This document shows, piece after piece, positions 36,266 through 47,288 of a DNA stretch of 64,000 nt; the first letter of the stretch is position 1, and every line of letters starts with the position of its first letter. Position numbers and translations under genes: made by a program. Where the stretch lies: contig NC_064225.1 of NCBI RefSeq assembly GCF_023101765.2, positions 3,658,001 to 3,722,000 on the forward strand, in the 5' to 3' direction. The notes under the pieces were generated by a model, which was not told the DNA's origin, did no database searches, and saw nothing but the letters and a program-made list of their open reading frames with translations. Source of the DNA: Spodoptera frugiperda (Eukaryota > Arthropoda > Insecta > Lepidoptera > Noctuidae).

Positions 36266-36650
36266 TAAAAAGATGGGGGAATTCATCTAATTACTTCATC
36301 CGCCTTGGATGAGGTGAGAGGGAGTGTCAGACTTTCACTTTTAAGTGTGAGAGAGCCATTCCTCGGCATAAATGAGTCGGCTCAATCTGAGTGATTCACA
36401 GAAAACCGACGTGAAATAACGATTACGTTAGTTTCGTTAGGTGAGTGAGGTTACTGGAGGCCCAATTACCCCCTTCCCAATCTTCACACTCTCCGATTTC
36501 CCAACATCCTTTAAATTCCTAACCCCAAAAAGGCCGGAAACGCACTTGTAATACCTCTGGTGTTTCCAATGTCCATGGGCAAGTGTCCACGGCGATTGCC
36601 TATCATCAGGTGATCCATATTCTCGTTTACTGGGTTCTACAATAAAAAAA
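36266..36650. repeat. R1-type tail (-) followed by repeat A (+)
   Basis: 36266-36335 shows gagggagtgtcagactttca on +, an R1 tail read in reverse, about 30 bp after the donor. 36338-36650 is a repeat A copy ending gtttactgggttctacaata. Confidence 0.7.
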
Positions 36651-37126
36651 TATATCAGTTAAGATTACTATGAGACGACTTCAGTTGCCAGTTAACTTAA
36701 GGCTCCATTTCACATGTATGTATATAGTTAACAGTTTCACTGTTTGACAGACTTGTGTATTACGGCCTCCGTACTACTACAATCCTAACACAAAACCCTA
36801 TATTCTCTTCAACAATATTTTTTTAAACAAACAGAATAAAAAAAATAAACTACAAACGGAACGCTGAAACTTTGCCAAAATACTTAGAATTTCTCGGCTC
36901 ATTCTATTTTCTCAAAGGAGGTTTACAAGCCTTTTTATAATGTTATTTTTTTTTCTTCTTTTCTTTTCTTGTTTTTGTTTAATAACCATAATCTTTTTAG
37001 ATGTTCGAAATTTTTTTAAATGTTTGTTTTTTTTTTATTTGAAAATATACTTGGGCATTTTTTTTCGAGTCTGTCTTGTTTTATGAGGTAAATTAAACCC
37101 TAGTGTAGGAGATACATACATAGATG

Positions 37127-37325
37127 ACTGCACGGTTAACGCGTTGGCTGGGCAACTGGCTACAAAAGTGTAGTGCAACGTGTAGCGGATTCGAATTCGA
37201 TTCCCGCACGAAACAACTCTTTATGTAATGTTTCTGGTCCCCAAACCAGAAATGTTTGTGTTATGTGTATGTGAACAATATAGGAGAAAATCCTAGTGCA
37301 AGGCAACGTTATTTTGAAAAAAAAA
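37127..37325 (+). mobile_element. SINE family C
   Basis: Head gactgcacggttaacgcgttgg with a small internal duplication near 37170. Ends gtgcaaggcaacg. Confidence 0.7.
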
Positions 37326-37339
37326 AGTTCGGAGCTCGT

Positions 37340-37445
37340 CTATTTAACACATTGAACGCCGTGGTGGTCACCAGTGACCGACGTTAGCGGAAGATTTGCC
37401 TTAAACAGTTTTCTATTGGCAGTCAAAGACTTAAAAATGACTTAA
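37340..37445 (+). repeat. repeat J (gaacgccgtggtggtcacc), copy 1
   Basis: Very similar to 42497-42600: gaacgccgtggtggtcacca, then cagttttctattggcagtca. Confidence 0.7.
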
Positions 37446-37949
37446 AAAACATATATTATGAGGTAAGGTAATAAAAACAATAGAAGTATGACTTCAACAA
37501 AAATAGGTTAAAACATACTTTATTCAGTATCAAATCATGAAATTCCCATTTCGTACAAATGAATATTTCATTTAGCTTCCAAAAGCTGAATTTGTACGTA
37601 TTTTAATTTCCTGACAGTTGTATTTTTGTACTTTGTAACGATCAAGAGGGATGAAGTGGCGAATTTTTTCTTTTTTTTTCGTTTCTGACAAGTGACTTTA
37701 TTGGAATTTACTTAAATAAAAACGAAAAAATACGAAAATGATATTTAATGATGTGGTATATATTTTTACAATCTTTATATATATATATATATACGGGGGG
37801 TCTTATTTTATACCCGACTGCGCCAGAAGGAGGGTTACTTTTTTATGATATAAATCGGCAAACGAACAAACGGCCAAAATCGGCAAAATGTGAAATGAAG
37901 CCTTAAGTTACTTAGACTAGTTATCTCAACTGAACTCATTTTTTATGGC

Positions 37950-38118
37950 ATAAACCGGTGAACGAGCAGTCGTATTACCTGATGGTAAGCAATCGCCGCT
38001 GGCCATGAACATCCAAAACACCAAAGGCGTTACAAGTGCGTTGCCGGCCTTTTAGCGTTAGGAATTTAATGGGTTGTTGAAGAATCGGGGATGGGGAAGA
38101 TTGGAGAGGGGAAAAATT
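37950..38118 (-). repeat. interspersed repeat A (minus)
   Basis: From ggcataaaccggtgaacgag through gtgcgttgccggccttttag. Confidence 0.7.
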
Positions 38119-38125
38119 GAGGCTA

Positions 38126-38312
38126 TAACTAAAAACCTTCGTAATATCATTAGAACTTAAAACGGATTATTTGCCACGTTTATTAGTTTTTGTGGGTTCA
38201 GTTCATCCGTGATCATGGCGCTTGCAACAATGCCGTAATATCGGAAACTCACAAAAACTAATAAACATGGTATATATCCCGTTTTAAGTTCTAATGATAT
38301 TACTAGTGACCA
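38126..38312. mobile_element. palindromic MITE K, copy 1
   Basis: Inverted termini tcattagaacttaaaacgg and ccgttttaagttctaatga around a core with gttcatccgtgatcatggcg. A second copy is at 58571-58745. Confidence 0.8.
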
Positions 38313-38394
38313 TATCAGTTTAACCCGTGAGAAGGCGCGCTATGAGCAATTTGCTCACACAAAAATTTAATCCCATAATTTTTAGTCTTACCTT

Positions 38395-38548
38395 TTTTTG
38401 AGGGGGAAAATCATCCAATGACTTTTCCCGTCTCGGGCAAAGCGAGAGGGAGTGTCAGACTCTTACTGACTAAAAACCACCCCGTTCCTACTCCTGCTTT
38501 TCGAGCCGGAGCCCCGGTAAACCCGCTAGGTAGTCCGCAGCACCGGTT
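38395..38548 (-). repeat. R1-type LINE tail (minus)
   Basis: Begins ttttttgagggggaaaatca and ends gctaggtagtccgcagcacc; the last 120 bp before the Ig8 acceptor are repeat-free. Confidence 0.75.
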
Positions 38549-38671
38549 TAACCTTACCTTAGCTATACCATTTCAAGCGCCTCACTACCTTCCTTTTTCT
38601 TCCTTAACCCTTCGTGCAAGTCAAAATCAATCTAATTCTTGATCAGTTTTACATCATTTCTTTTGTTACAG

Positions 38672-38848
38672 TTGTATCAGAAACATGGAGACCAGTTCTG
38701 GAAGTGGCAGGAGGGGGAGTGCTGAGCCTGTCCAATGGATCCCTGATCTTCGACTCGGTGGCCCTCTCTGATGCTGGACTGTACACGTGCCACGTTGAGA
38801 ACGGAGTCGGAGAAGCGCTCAGTAAAACTGTTTGGATATCTGTTAATA
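38672..38848 (+). CDS. Dscam-like: exon: Ig8, strands D-G
   Basis: Entry phase 1, exit phase 1. Encodes VVSETWRPVLEVAGGGVLSL, then NGSLIFDSVALSDAGLYTC with the D-x-G-x-Y-x-C signature and second cysteine. Closes on KTVWISVN. Acceptor cttttgttacag, donor gtaagt. Confidence 0.95.
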
Positions 38849-38892
38849 GTAAGTTGACTTTTTTCATAATTATTGTTATTATTTTTTGTCAA

Positions 38893-39145
38893 GTAGTCGC
38901 TAGTGCGACGGCGAGGTGGCCCGGGTTCGATTCCTGTGTCGGGCAAAGTATTACTAGGCTTTGTTCGGTTTTTCGAAAATTTCTCAGTATTAGCACGGAG
39001 TCTGATATTGTAGCCAGTATATGGCAATAGGCTCACTCCCTATTTCATGGGACTTGTGACATAAATGGTGAAAAGCGGGTGTATATTGTAAAATAGTTAA
39101 TGTGCACCTCTGCCTGCCCCTTCGAGGATAAAAGATGTGACGTTG
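38893..39145 (+). mobile_element. SINE family B
   Basis: Starts about 45 bp after the donor. B-box-like gggttcgattcctgtgtcgg. Body and tail (cctctgcctgccccttcgag) are complete. Confidence 0.75.
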
Positions 39146-39852
39146 CAGAGATTGTTACTTTTTTAATACAATGATTATTCAAAAACTTTTTTCTTTTATT
39201 CGTGATTTAATCTCAATAAAGACTAATTCATTTCATGTACTTTTCAAACCAGTTTATACTTAAAAAAATATGCAAAGATACGATACGATTCACCATTTTT
39301 AGGGTTCCGTAGCCAGATGGCAAAAAACGGAACCCTTATAGATTCGTCATGTCTGTCTGTCTGTCTGTTCGTTCGTCTGTCCGTATGTCACAGCCATTTA
39401 TTTAGTCTAGAATCTTACGAATTCAGTATCTTACCTAAACCCCTAGTAAAGTAAACTACCCAAGATTTATTACAACCAAATCCTTCCTCTTTAGAAAACC
39501 ATTTGTAGACAACAAAAACTTTACTTCTTCGCGATTTAAATTCATAGCCAACGTCTTCCAAGGCACCTCTTAATTAATTTCAACAAATTACCAACTTACT
39601 TTCTAAACGTGGTTTGTTTATCTCTTCTTCTTGAAAGAAAGACAAACTTTTCTAAACTTTCTTTGCCAGTTAATCTTAGTGAATCTTCAGAGGTTAGACA
39701 GAGTTACGCAATTATTCATTGTTCTTTATAATATAATATGCTAATGTTGCTATTGTTCTTTCGTTGGTAAAAAAGACTAAAATGTAAAGTTATTTTTGGT
39801 CGTTACCTATCTCTGAATAGCCGTTGTCAAGGCAAAAAATCTTGACTGTATA

Positions 39853-40013
39853 CGTAAAGCGAGTTAGTACGAGTTAGTTTTATGTTTAAGGAGATTGAAA
39901 TGAGAGCGCATTCGGCGATCTGATTGGTTGGTTCATTCGAGTCGGCCAATCAAAGCGTCGACCGCGCTTTCTTTTCGATTTTGTTAAATGTAAACTAAAC
40001 TCGTACTAAGGGT
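39853..40013. mobile_element. palindromic MITE L (agtacgagtt), copy 1
   Basis: gagttagtacgagttagttt is mirrored by aaactaaactcgtactaagg. The core ctgattggttggttcattcg recurs at 40262 and 55824. Confidence 0.75.
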
Positions 40014-40245
40014 ACTGACCAATTAAAGGATGATACCAGAGTTGTATCAGTAATCAAGTAATGCTATTTTTACGTCCAAATTACATTTGTGTTTTATACA
40101 CATACATATTAATTAATTTATTATGTCCCACGAAAGTTATAATTTCATTATCTTGACTAACAAAATGAAGATTTTCGAGGGGTGTGTAATAGTGAAACTC
40201 ACCAGCAATACCACATTAACCTACATCATCGCAATCATTACCCTC

Positions 40246-40388
40246 AGTACTTAGTACTTGCTTTACGTTGAACGATATCGAATCGAGAGCGCTTTCGGCG
40301 CTCTAATTGGCCGGCGCGAATAAACCAACCAATCAGAGAATCTTGTTTCGATTACTTTAAACTTAAAGCAAACTCGTACTAAGGTTAC
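40246..40388. mobile_element. palindromic MITE L, copy 2
   Basis: Inverted ends ttagtacttgctttacgttg and aagcaaactcgtactaaggt. It ends about 28 bp before the Ig9 exon acceptor. Confidence 0.75.
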
Positions 40389-40415
40389 AGTTCTTAATAC
40401 TTGCTTTTCTTTCAG

Positions 40416-40560
40416 AACCAGTAACATTTGATATACTATCAAGAAACATGACTGCTAAGCTTGGGCAGCAAGTCACTATAGAGTGTCAAGCGAAAGGAGA
40501 TGACCCTATCAGGATCATGTGGACGAGGAATGGGAAGCCTATCAATCCACTTACACAGAG
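40416..40560 (+). CDS. Dscam-like: exon: Ig9, strands A-C'
   Basis: Entry phase 1, exit phase 2. Encodes KPVTFDILSRNMTAKLGQQV, then TIECQAKGDDPIRIMWTRNG. First cysteine and C-strand tryptophan are present; NMT is a possible glycosylation site. Acceptor cttttctttcag, donor gtatgt. Confidence 0.95.
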
Positions 40561-40669
40561 GTATGTTTTCTATTTTCTTTACATTTTCTAGCAATTTCAT
40601 TGAAATAATCGACTCGAAACAAAAAATATTTAAGAGTTCAACAAAAATATCAAAATGTTGTCTTTTTAA

Positions 40670-40940
40670 ACTCTTGGGTCAGTCCATCAAGCAAATCAAA
40701 TTGGGAGATGTCATAACTGGATTTTCATTTAATATAATGCGTGACACTTTACGGGGAGTGTGGAACGTTACAAACTACGCCATTTTTTATTTTCCATAAG
40801 TACTACAAAAACGTTGTCAATTGTCCAGATTTTAATCTGCCACTTTCTGAGCACTTATAACCTATCTACACGTTTTACTTATAACATCATTGTAGGGCAG
40901 GGCCTGGGTCACAGTTTATAATCACATTATGGCATCTCCT
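40670..40940 (+). repeat. RTE-like LINE scrap
   Basis: The frame reading IKLGDVITGFSFNIMRDTLR resembles the minus-strand LINE end at 34839-35063. It is truncated and broken. Confidence 0.5.
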
Positions 40941-40987
40941 CTTTGTACTTGTTTTATAGGTCAGTCGATATATCATTAGACTTTTAA

Positions 40988-41105
40988 ACCTCGTCTATAC
41001 TAGGAACATTAGGAACATTTGTCGAGCGACATATGTCCCCAGAGACATCGTGCGATGTCGCTCGACATCGTCCGACATCGCCCACTGTTCCTAGTGAAGA
41101 CGAAA
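40988..41105. mobile_element. small palindromic MITE
   Basis: Ends tcgtctatactaggaaca and tgttcctagtgaagacga. The interior has repeated cgacatcg motifs. Confidence 0.65.
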
Positions 41106-41467
41106 CTTTAGTCTTTTTTCTTCAAAATACTGCACAACGATTAAGTTTCTCTGTTAAAATCCGATTAAAAACATATCTAGCCAACAATGTGTTACGATTA
41201 GTATAACCATATTTACTTTCCTCTTTAAAATATAACGAACGTGATGGTTTGCTATGTAAATTCTCATTACAATTTGAATATTTGTTTTGCTAACAAATTT
41301 CGCTTCTGTTTATTCAGTACAATATTGTTTGTGTTTTGATCATAATAAATGTTTTTGTAAATTCACAATCAATTTGCTGTAACTTATGTTTAAAACATGT
41401 AGTTCATTATATTTCGTAACTGACGTTTTAGTGTAGTATACTGATCAATAATATAACTACAGTTTAT

Positions 41468-41790
41468 GGTCAAATACTCAAATGTCACTAAATTTTAAGA
41501 CGCTCTCAAGAATAGTTCTGTCACCACAAATTCTTTGTAAAAGACAGAGATAGCACGATATTTAAAAACAACTTCAGGAGTAGCATTTCAGTATTCGAGC
41601 GTTAGTAAGATAAGATATTATAAATACGAATGTTTGTGAGTTTGTGTGTATGTTTGTTACTTAATCACGTCAAAATGGCTGAAGGGATCGGAATGAAATT
41701 TGGAACAGGAGTAGATTATAGTCTGTAATCGCCGACACGATACTTTTTAATCCACAGAACCGTGGGCGAAACCGCTGGCAGAATCTAGTT
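41468..41790. repeat. MITE (tcaaatactcaaatg) copy 2 and RTE-like tail (minus)
   Basis: 41468-41605 matches 23179-23320. 41605-41790 is the reverse of the RTE-like tail (gtcaaaatggctgaagggat, then gggcgaaaccgctggcagaa). Confidence 0.6.
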
Positions 41791-42005
41791 AAACATAAAT
41801 GCCCATTCCGGTAATCGATATTGTGATTCCTTCTTCGTTACTCGGCCAAATTACATTAACATTATTATCACAAAATAGCAAAGCATAGATAGCGGTAATT
41901 CTTAAATCTGTCCACGATGCCCAAACTAAACAATCAAGAAAAGTCCGTACTCTTTTTTAAATAGGACTCCAATTCCAAATTCTCTACTAATCCATTTTGT
42001 TACAG

Positions 42006-42154
42006 AGTAAAGATATCCGAAGCCAAATCGGAAGATGGCATGACGAGCATACTTGAACTGCTGCAAACAGAAACAAGTGACGGTGCACTGTACCAATGCA
42101 GGGCGGGCAATCCGTTCGGAGCTGATGTGTTTAGTGTGCAGCTTACTATATTGG
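42006..42154 (+). CDS. Dscam-like: exon: Ig9, strands D-G
   Basis: Entry phase 2, exit phase 1. Encodes VKISEAKSEDGMTSILELLQ, then TETSDGALYQCRAGNPFGAD with the second core cysteine. Closes VQLTIL, after which FN3-1 follows across the largest intron. Donor gtaagt. Confidence 0.95.
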
Positions 42155-42162
42155 GTAAGTAT

Positions 42163-42478
42163 GGGTTTAAGACTGTTCTATTTGCCTTCGAAGAGTACGT
42201 GAGTTCTTCGGTCACATCGCCAGAAAAGAAGGAAACAACCTCAAGCAACTTATGGTCACCGGAAAGGTTGACGGCAGGAGACCAAGAGGACGTAGCCCAA
42301 CTAGGTGGACTGACCAGATCCGAACAACCTTGGAGACCAACTTACACGTTGCCCTCCATTCGGCCAAGGACAGGAAAAAGTGACGTACAACTGTTCGCAG
42401 CAAGATCATCCCTCAAATAGGGAATCACGACCCTCAGTAATGAGGATAATGACGCGAGGAGGAGGAGGGTTTAAGACT
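42163..42478 (+). mobile_element. RTE-type LINE 3' end with 12-bp target duplication
   Basis: gggtttaagact occurs at 42163-42174 and again at 42467-42478. The ~292 bp between them encode the C-terminus of a LINE polymerase (FGHIARKEGNNLKQLMVTGK, then GRRPRGRSPTRWTDQI). They end in a gaggaggagg tail. The target duplication starts 9 bases into the intron, just behind the donor gtaagt. Confidence 0.88.
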
Positions 42479-42496
42479 ATCCGCCGTACTCTGAGT

Positions 42497-42600
42497 CATT
42501 TAACACTTTGAACGCCGTGGTGGTCACCGGTGACCGACGTTAGCGGAGGATTTGCCTTCAACAGTTTTCTATTGGCAGTCAAAGATTTAATAGTTACTTA
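42497..42600 (+). repeat. repeat J, copy 2
   Basis: Close match to 37340-37445, ending just before the hAT insertion site. Confidence 0.7.
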
Positions 42601-42860
42601 TCCTTAGCCAGCCCCGGATCTAGGGGGGGGCAAGCCGGGGCCCATGCCCCGGGCGGCAAATTTAGGGGGCGGCAAAATTCACACTTCACGGACCAGTGGA
42701 CAACAAAATCATTTATTTAATTTTGACCACGGAATAAATATAGTACCTACAAGTACAGGAATTTCATGGCCATATCAACTTGACCGATACCCTGAGCGCG
42801 GAGTGAGACGTGCTGCTCGAACATTTTATTATTCGCTAAGTGCGTAGGCATAGTACATAA

Positions 42861-44004
42861 GAGAAGAAGTTCGCCGCCTCTACGCGGGTGTCGTGCGATG
42901 GATGGTCCTTTACGGGGCGCCTGTTTGGTCAGCTCGACTGTCAGGCGTCTGACGTTGCAGAACGAAAATCTGTCGTCTGCAGCGGAAAATGGCCATACGT
43001 AACGCACGAGGATACCGAACGGTGTCCTTTGAGGCGGCAACTCTCCTGGCTCGCTTTCCGCCGTTGGATATCCTGGCGGATATGGACGCGAAGGTCTACG
43101 ACCAAATCCGTTCCGTCCGTCAAAACGGCAGTGGTAGAGTGCCAGGAGCAGCGTTCGTTAGGCTGAGGCGGCAAGAAAGGCGACACGCGCTCGAGCGGTG
43201 GCGTGAGCGGCTACAACAGCCAGAGATCTCACGCAAGCGCGTTGTCGAAGCCATTTTGCCGCATTTCGAAGCCTGGCTGAAAAGAGAGGAGCGCATCTCC
43301 TTCAGGCTCACTCAGGTACTGACCGGACATGGCTGCTTTGGCGAGTACCTGAACAAGATTGGGCGAGAGACCACGGCAAATTGCCACCACTGCGGAGGTA
43401 ACCTGGATTCCGCACAGCACATGCTCGAAGAGTGTCCGGCGTGGGTCTCGGAGCGGCGGGTCCTGGTTACCAAGATCGGGCGAGACCTGTCTCTGCCAGC
43501 AGTAGTAGAGGCTATGCTGGCAGATACAGAAAACTGGAGGGAGGTGGCCTCCTTTTGTGAGACTGTAATGTCCCAAAAGGAGGCTGCTGAGCGGGATCGT
43601 GAGAGGGCCGATCCTGCTCATAGAAGGCGTCGAGGTGGCAACAGTCTTGACGCCTAATCCCGCCTGCGTCAACTGCAGGTATACCTTTGGGGTCGCGGGT
43701 ACCTAGAGTAGGGACTCTAGATGCCCATCTAGCGACCTTAGGGAAGACGGTGGCACAGTGGTCACGTGCAACTTGCACAACGAGGCTAATGGGAGGTACA
43801 TGTCTCCCTAGGGATGTGCCGTAACAGGCGTTGCACCATAGGGGCTCCGGAGCAGGTCTAGTTAGAGGTCTCGGTGCCCCTTATCGGTGCTGAAGGTGGC
43901 CACCGGGGTGGTTTTAGTGAGGTAATCCCGCACTCCCTAGTCTTTCTCCCCAAAAAGCTAGGCGCCTTTTGAAGGATTCCCCCCGACATCAAAAAAGAAA
44001 AAAA
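42861..44004 (+). mobile_element. R1-like LINE, 5'-truncated, inside the hAT element
   Basis: Flanked by agtacataa (42852-42860 and 44005-44013), a 9-bp target duplication. Encodes the C-terminal third of an R1-clade polymerase, in frame from 42989 to 43657 (222 residues). It includes the knuckle CHHCGGNLDSAQHMLEECPAW, a C-x2-C-x8-H-x4-C pattern, here quoted in full motif only. An in-frame stop lies upstream near 42952. The 3'UTR ends in an A-rich tail. Confidence 0.88.
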
Positions 44005-44247
44005 AGTACATAAAGTCGATTAGAAATACGCGCCCGGCTCTTGCTCGCCTGCAGGAATCGCAGATCGGGGCAGCACGCGTTTGATTACCGTGAGATGAAG
44101 CTATGTTCGAAAACTTCCTCGTCGATTTGTCTCCACGACAGTGTTTTGTTTTAAAAACGTAAGTAGTTTGTATGTTTACTATTTAGCACTTGTCGATTGT
44201 TACTTTTGCTCTTGTGATGTAAAGGGTGTCCATTCGAAAAACAAACA

Positions 44248-44695
44248 TACAATTCAGTATCCTAATTTACCGTCTGCTAAACGACCTGTACCTCATGGAC
44301 CAGGAATTTCGATTCCATCCAACAGCAATCATCAGATGAAAGTTCAAACGGAAGAACCGTTGAAGATGAATTCAATCCTGATATAGGTTCACCTCAACAG
44401 TTTATCCAGGATGATTAAAATGACTTAGTGAGAGATTTGGGTCTATCAAAGGATGCTGCACAAATCCTAGGATCACGACTGAAAGACAAAAATCTATTGG
44501 CTCCAAGAACCACATTTTCGTGGTACAGGCATCGTGAAAAAGAGTTCGCGAAATATTTCTCTCAAGAGGGTTCACTGGTGTTTTGTAATAATATTCCTGA
44601 AGTAGTCATGAAACTGGGAGCTGATAATTAAGATTCCACATCATGGAGGTTATTTATTGATTCTTCTAAGAGAAGTCTGAAGGGTGTCTTGTTGT
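44248..44695 (+). pseudogene. broken ORF of an unrecognised repetitive arthropod protein, N-part
   Basis: Read across one frameshift (around 44310) and one stop (around 44416), it encodes YPNLPSAKRPVPHGPG, DLVRDLGLSKDAAQILGSRL, RTTFSWYRHREKEFAKYF and SWRLFIDSSKRSLKGVLL. I recognise these blocks as a family found in many copies in arthropod genomes, but I know no assigned function. No BED finger or hATC dimerisation motif of a hAT transposase is visible. It stops where the minus-strand LINE begins. Confidence 0.6.
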
Positions 44696-44696
44696 A

Positions 44697-45722
44697 AATG
44701 ATAAATGATAAATGATGATGATAAATGATATTTATTTCTGTAAATAGATTATAAAATAACACTTTTACACGTCAATATTTCAAATAGCTAGATGAGGCCG
44801 GCATTTCCTATCTGACTACTCTGGGAAGAAATGCCGAAACAAACTCAGAGGTCATAGTCTCTTTTAAAGTCCAGACAAAATCAATTAGAGATGTCGGAGA
44901 ACCGTGCAAGTTTATTCTGTAGTGGTCTTTTGAGGAAAGAGCCACAGCAGTTTGAGCGGACCTGTTCAGATGGCAGCACGCATGTGTCAGTTTACAATTA
45001 GCTCAGCTGACGGCTGTTGCTGAATGATCCGACGAACAATACTAACCAAAAGAACATTTGGGTAGGCCACACAAATGCTCACACTGTCAGAATATAATTA
45101 ACTAAAAGTGAAATGACTAGGCAAACTCTCGCACGGTCCTCAAACTAACAATTTTAAAAACAATATGTAAAAAAAAAAAAAAATATCGAATGATATTAAT
45201 GTATATCATGTCAAATTGTATAAAAATGTAACTTGTGTTACAAACATGTCAACATGACCTGTGTGGACATTATAGCGGCTCACTCCCAAGCCTGACTATC
45301 ATCTAAGTAGTCTTTAATTTTATAAAAAGCTTTACTATTCAGTTTTTCTTTAATAACATTTTTAAATTTATTCAGGCTCAAACTTTGAATATCGCTGGGA
45401 ATTTTATTGTAAAAGCGTATGCATTGACATCTGAACGAACCACTTATTTTCTTAAGTCTAGTAGTGGGAACAATATATTTGTTTTTACTTCTAGTGTTTA
45501 TATTATGTATATCACAATACTTTTTGAATAAATTAATGTTTTTGTGAGCATACACTACATTTTCATAAATGTATTGAGAAGCAACAGTCAATATATTAAT
45601 TTCTTTAAATAGTTCCCTAAGAGAGTGCCTCGGACTAAGATTATAAATTGATCGAGTACAATGGTAATACCTATGGTTCGGTGCCTGTCTCAAAGAAACG
45701 AACGAGAGTCTTGCTAAATTAA
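44697..45722 (-). mobile_element. LINE with polymerase C-terminus (minus), 5'-truncated
   Basis: The minus-strand frame 45693-45280 (137 residues) is a CR1/Jockey-like polymerase C-terminus: SQYIYENVVYAHKNINLF, then IRFYNKIPSDIQSLSLNKFK. The 3'UTR (aactcagaggtcatagtctc) is shared with 22325-22450. The 3' end is a run of tcatttatcatttatc units at 44697-44735, as expected for such LINEs. Confidence 0.8.
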
Positions 45723-46762
45723 ATTAAGTATACAGGGTGACTTTGAATTCGACGTATTCCTCTCGGGAGGTGATAATACAACTAATTTCCTACAAAATTA
45801 GCCCTGAGGTCCTTGGGCGGAAAGTGGCTAGTTTCTGAGATATTCAACATTTTTGGTTTTGGTAAACAAATCCCGAATTGATTACAAAAACATCAATAAA
45901 TAAAAAAATACTGGTTGGATTTTAGTTATTTTAGTTTTAATCAGTTGCCAATACATCAGTTATTATTTATAAATACTAATCATGGCACAAATATCATTCG
46001 TTTTAAAATAGCAAGTAATTTCCTATCAAATTTTGTTTTGTGTCACTAATTTGGTCGATAGAAAACTGGATTTATTTAAAAAAATATATATGACACTAAG
46101 CGTACAAACTATTAGAAAAACTTTCTTGGTTTAGTATCTACCCAGAAACATAAAATTATTTACAACATTCTCAAAGATAAATGAATTAATTGATGATAAG
46201 TAGAGTGTAAAGAGAAAAGGGCAATTTCAAAAACATCTTTATTTGCAAAAAAATTTTCAAAGTAACCTTCCCTACGACGAATACATGCCCAAACACGCTT
46301 CTTTATCTCTATGACGGTCACTCTTGGACTGAATATGCGTCTAATTTCGTCATTATCTTCAAATATGTTTTGGAGAAGAATTTCGATACACGGCCTATTC
46401 CATCCGTATAAACAAGAGACTTTATGTAAAAATCAACCGGCGTTAGGTTCTGGTCACTGTGCATGCCATGTAGTCATGTAGTGGGACCGCCCTGTCAATA
46501 TATACGTGGGAACCGAAATATCCTACCATTGCCGCACAGTAGATCGATAGTGCTCTGATCAAACTATCACAATATCCATTATTAGCCCCAAAACAGTCAA
46601 CGAAATCTAAAAAAGCAAAACCAACAGGTCCACGGATACGGTTTTGATTCAAATGTTTGGATAGGTATCATTTATAATGACTTGATTGGGCTCTACTTTT
46701 TACCCAATAATTTAAATGGTGAGAATTAAAATTAATTTTTAAGGAATGAGCTAGGATCATTG

Positions 46763-47201
46763 TCTATACATATAATAAAATCGTAGAAAAGTGCTGTCTG
46801 TACATTGAAAATAAAAATAAAAAAAATAGCAGGGGTTATTGTTATGTCGATGTCGAACCCAAAAATGTAATTAACTTTTTTTTTGTCTGTTTGTCTGTTT
46901 GTCTGTTTGTCTGTTTGTCTGTTCGTCTGTGCGCGCTAATCTCAGAAACGGCTGATCCGAGTTGGATGCGGTTTTCACGAATATATTGTGGGATGCTTAA
47001 ATTTACATTTAGTGTTTATTTCATGTCAATCGGTTCATAAATAAAAAAGTTATGTCAAATTAAAGAATCACGTCGAACATTCTATGCTTATACATACCAT
47101 TAATCTCCGCAACTATTTGACGGATTTGGTTGAAATTTGGTACAGATATAGTTTAGAACCTTAGAAAGGACATAGATATATTTTTATTTCAAAAATCAAA
47201 A

Positions 47202-47232
<31 letters not shown>

Positions 47233-47257
47233 TAAAATAAAATAAAAATAAAATAAA

Positions 47258-47288
<31 letters not shown>

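Noticed and set aside
42989..43657. 222-codon frame as a host gene
   Set aside because: It is the C-terminus of an R1-like LINE polymerase with poly(A) tail and a 9-bp target duplication.
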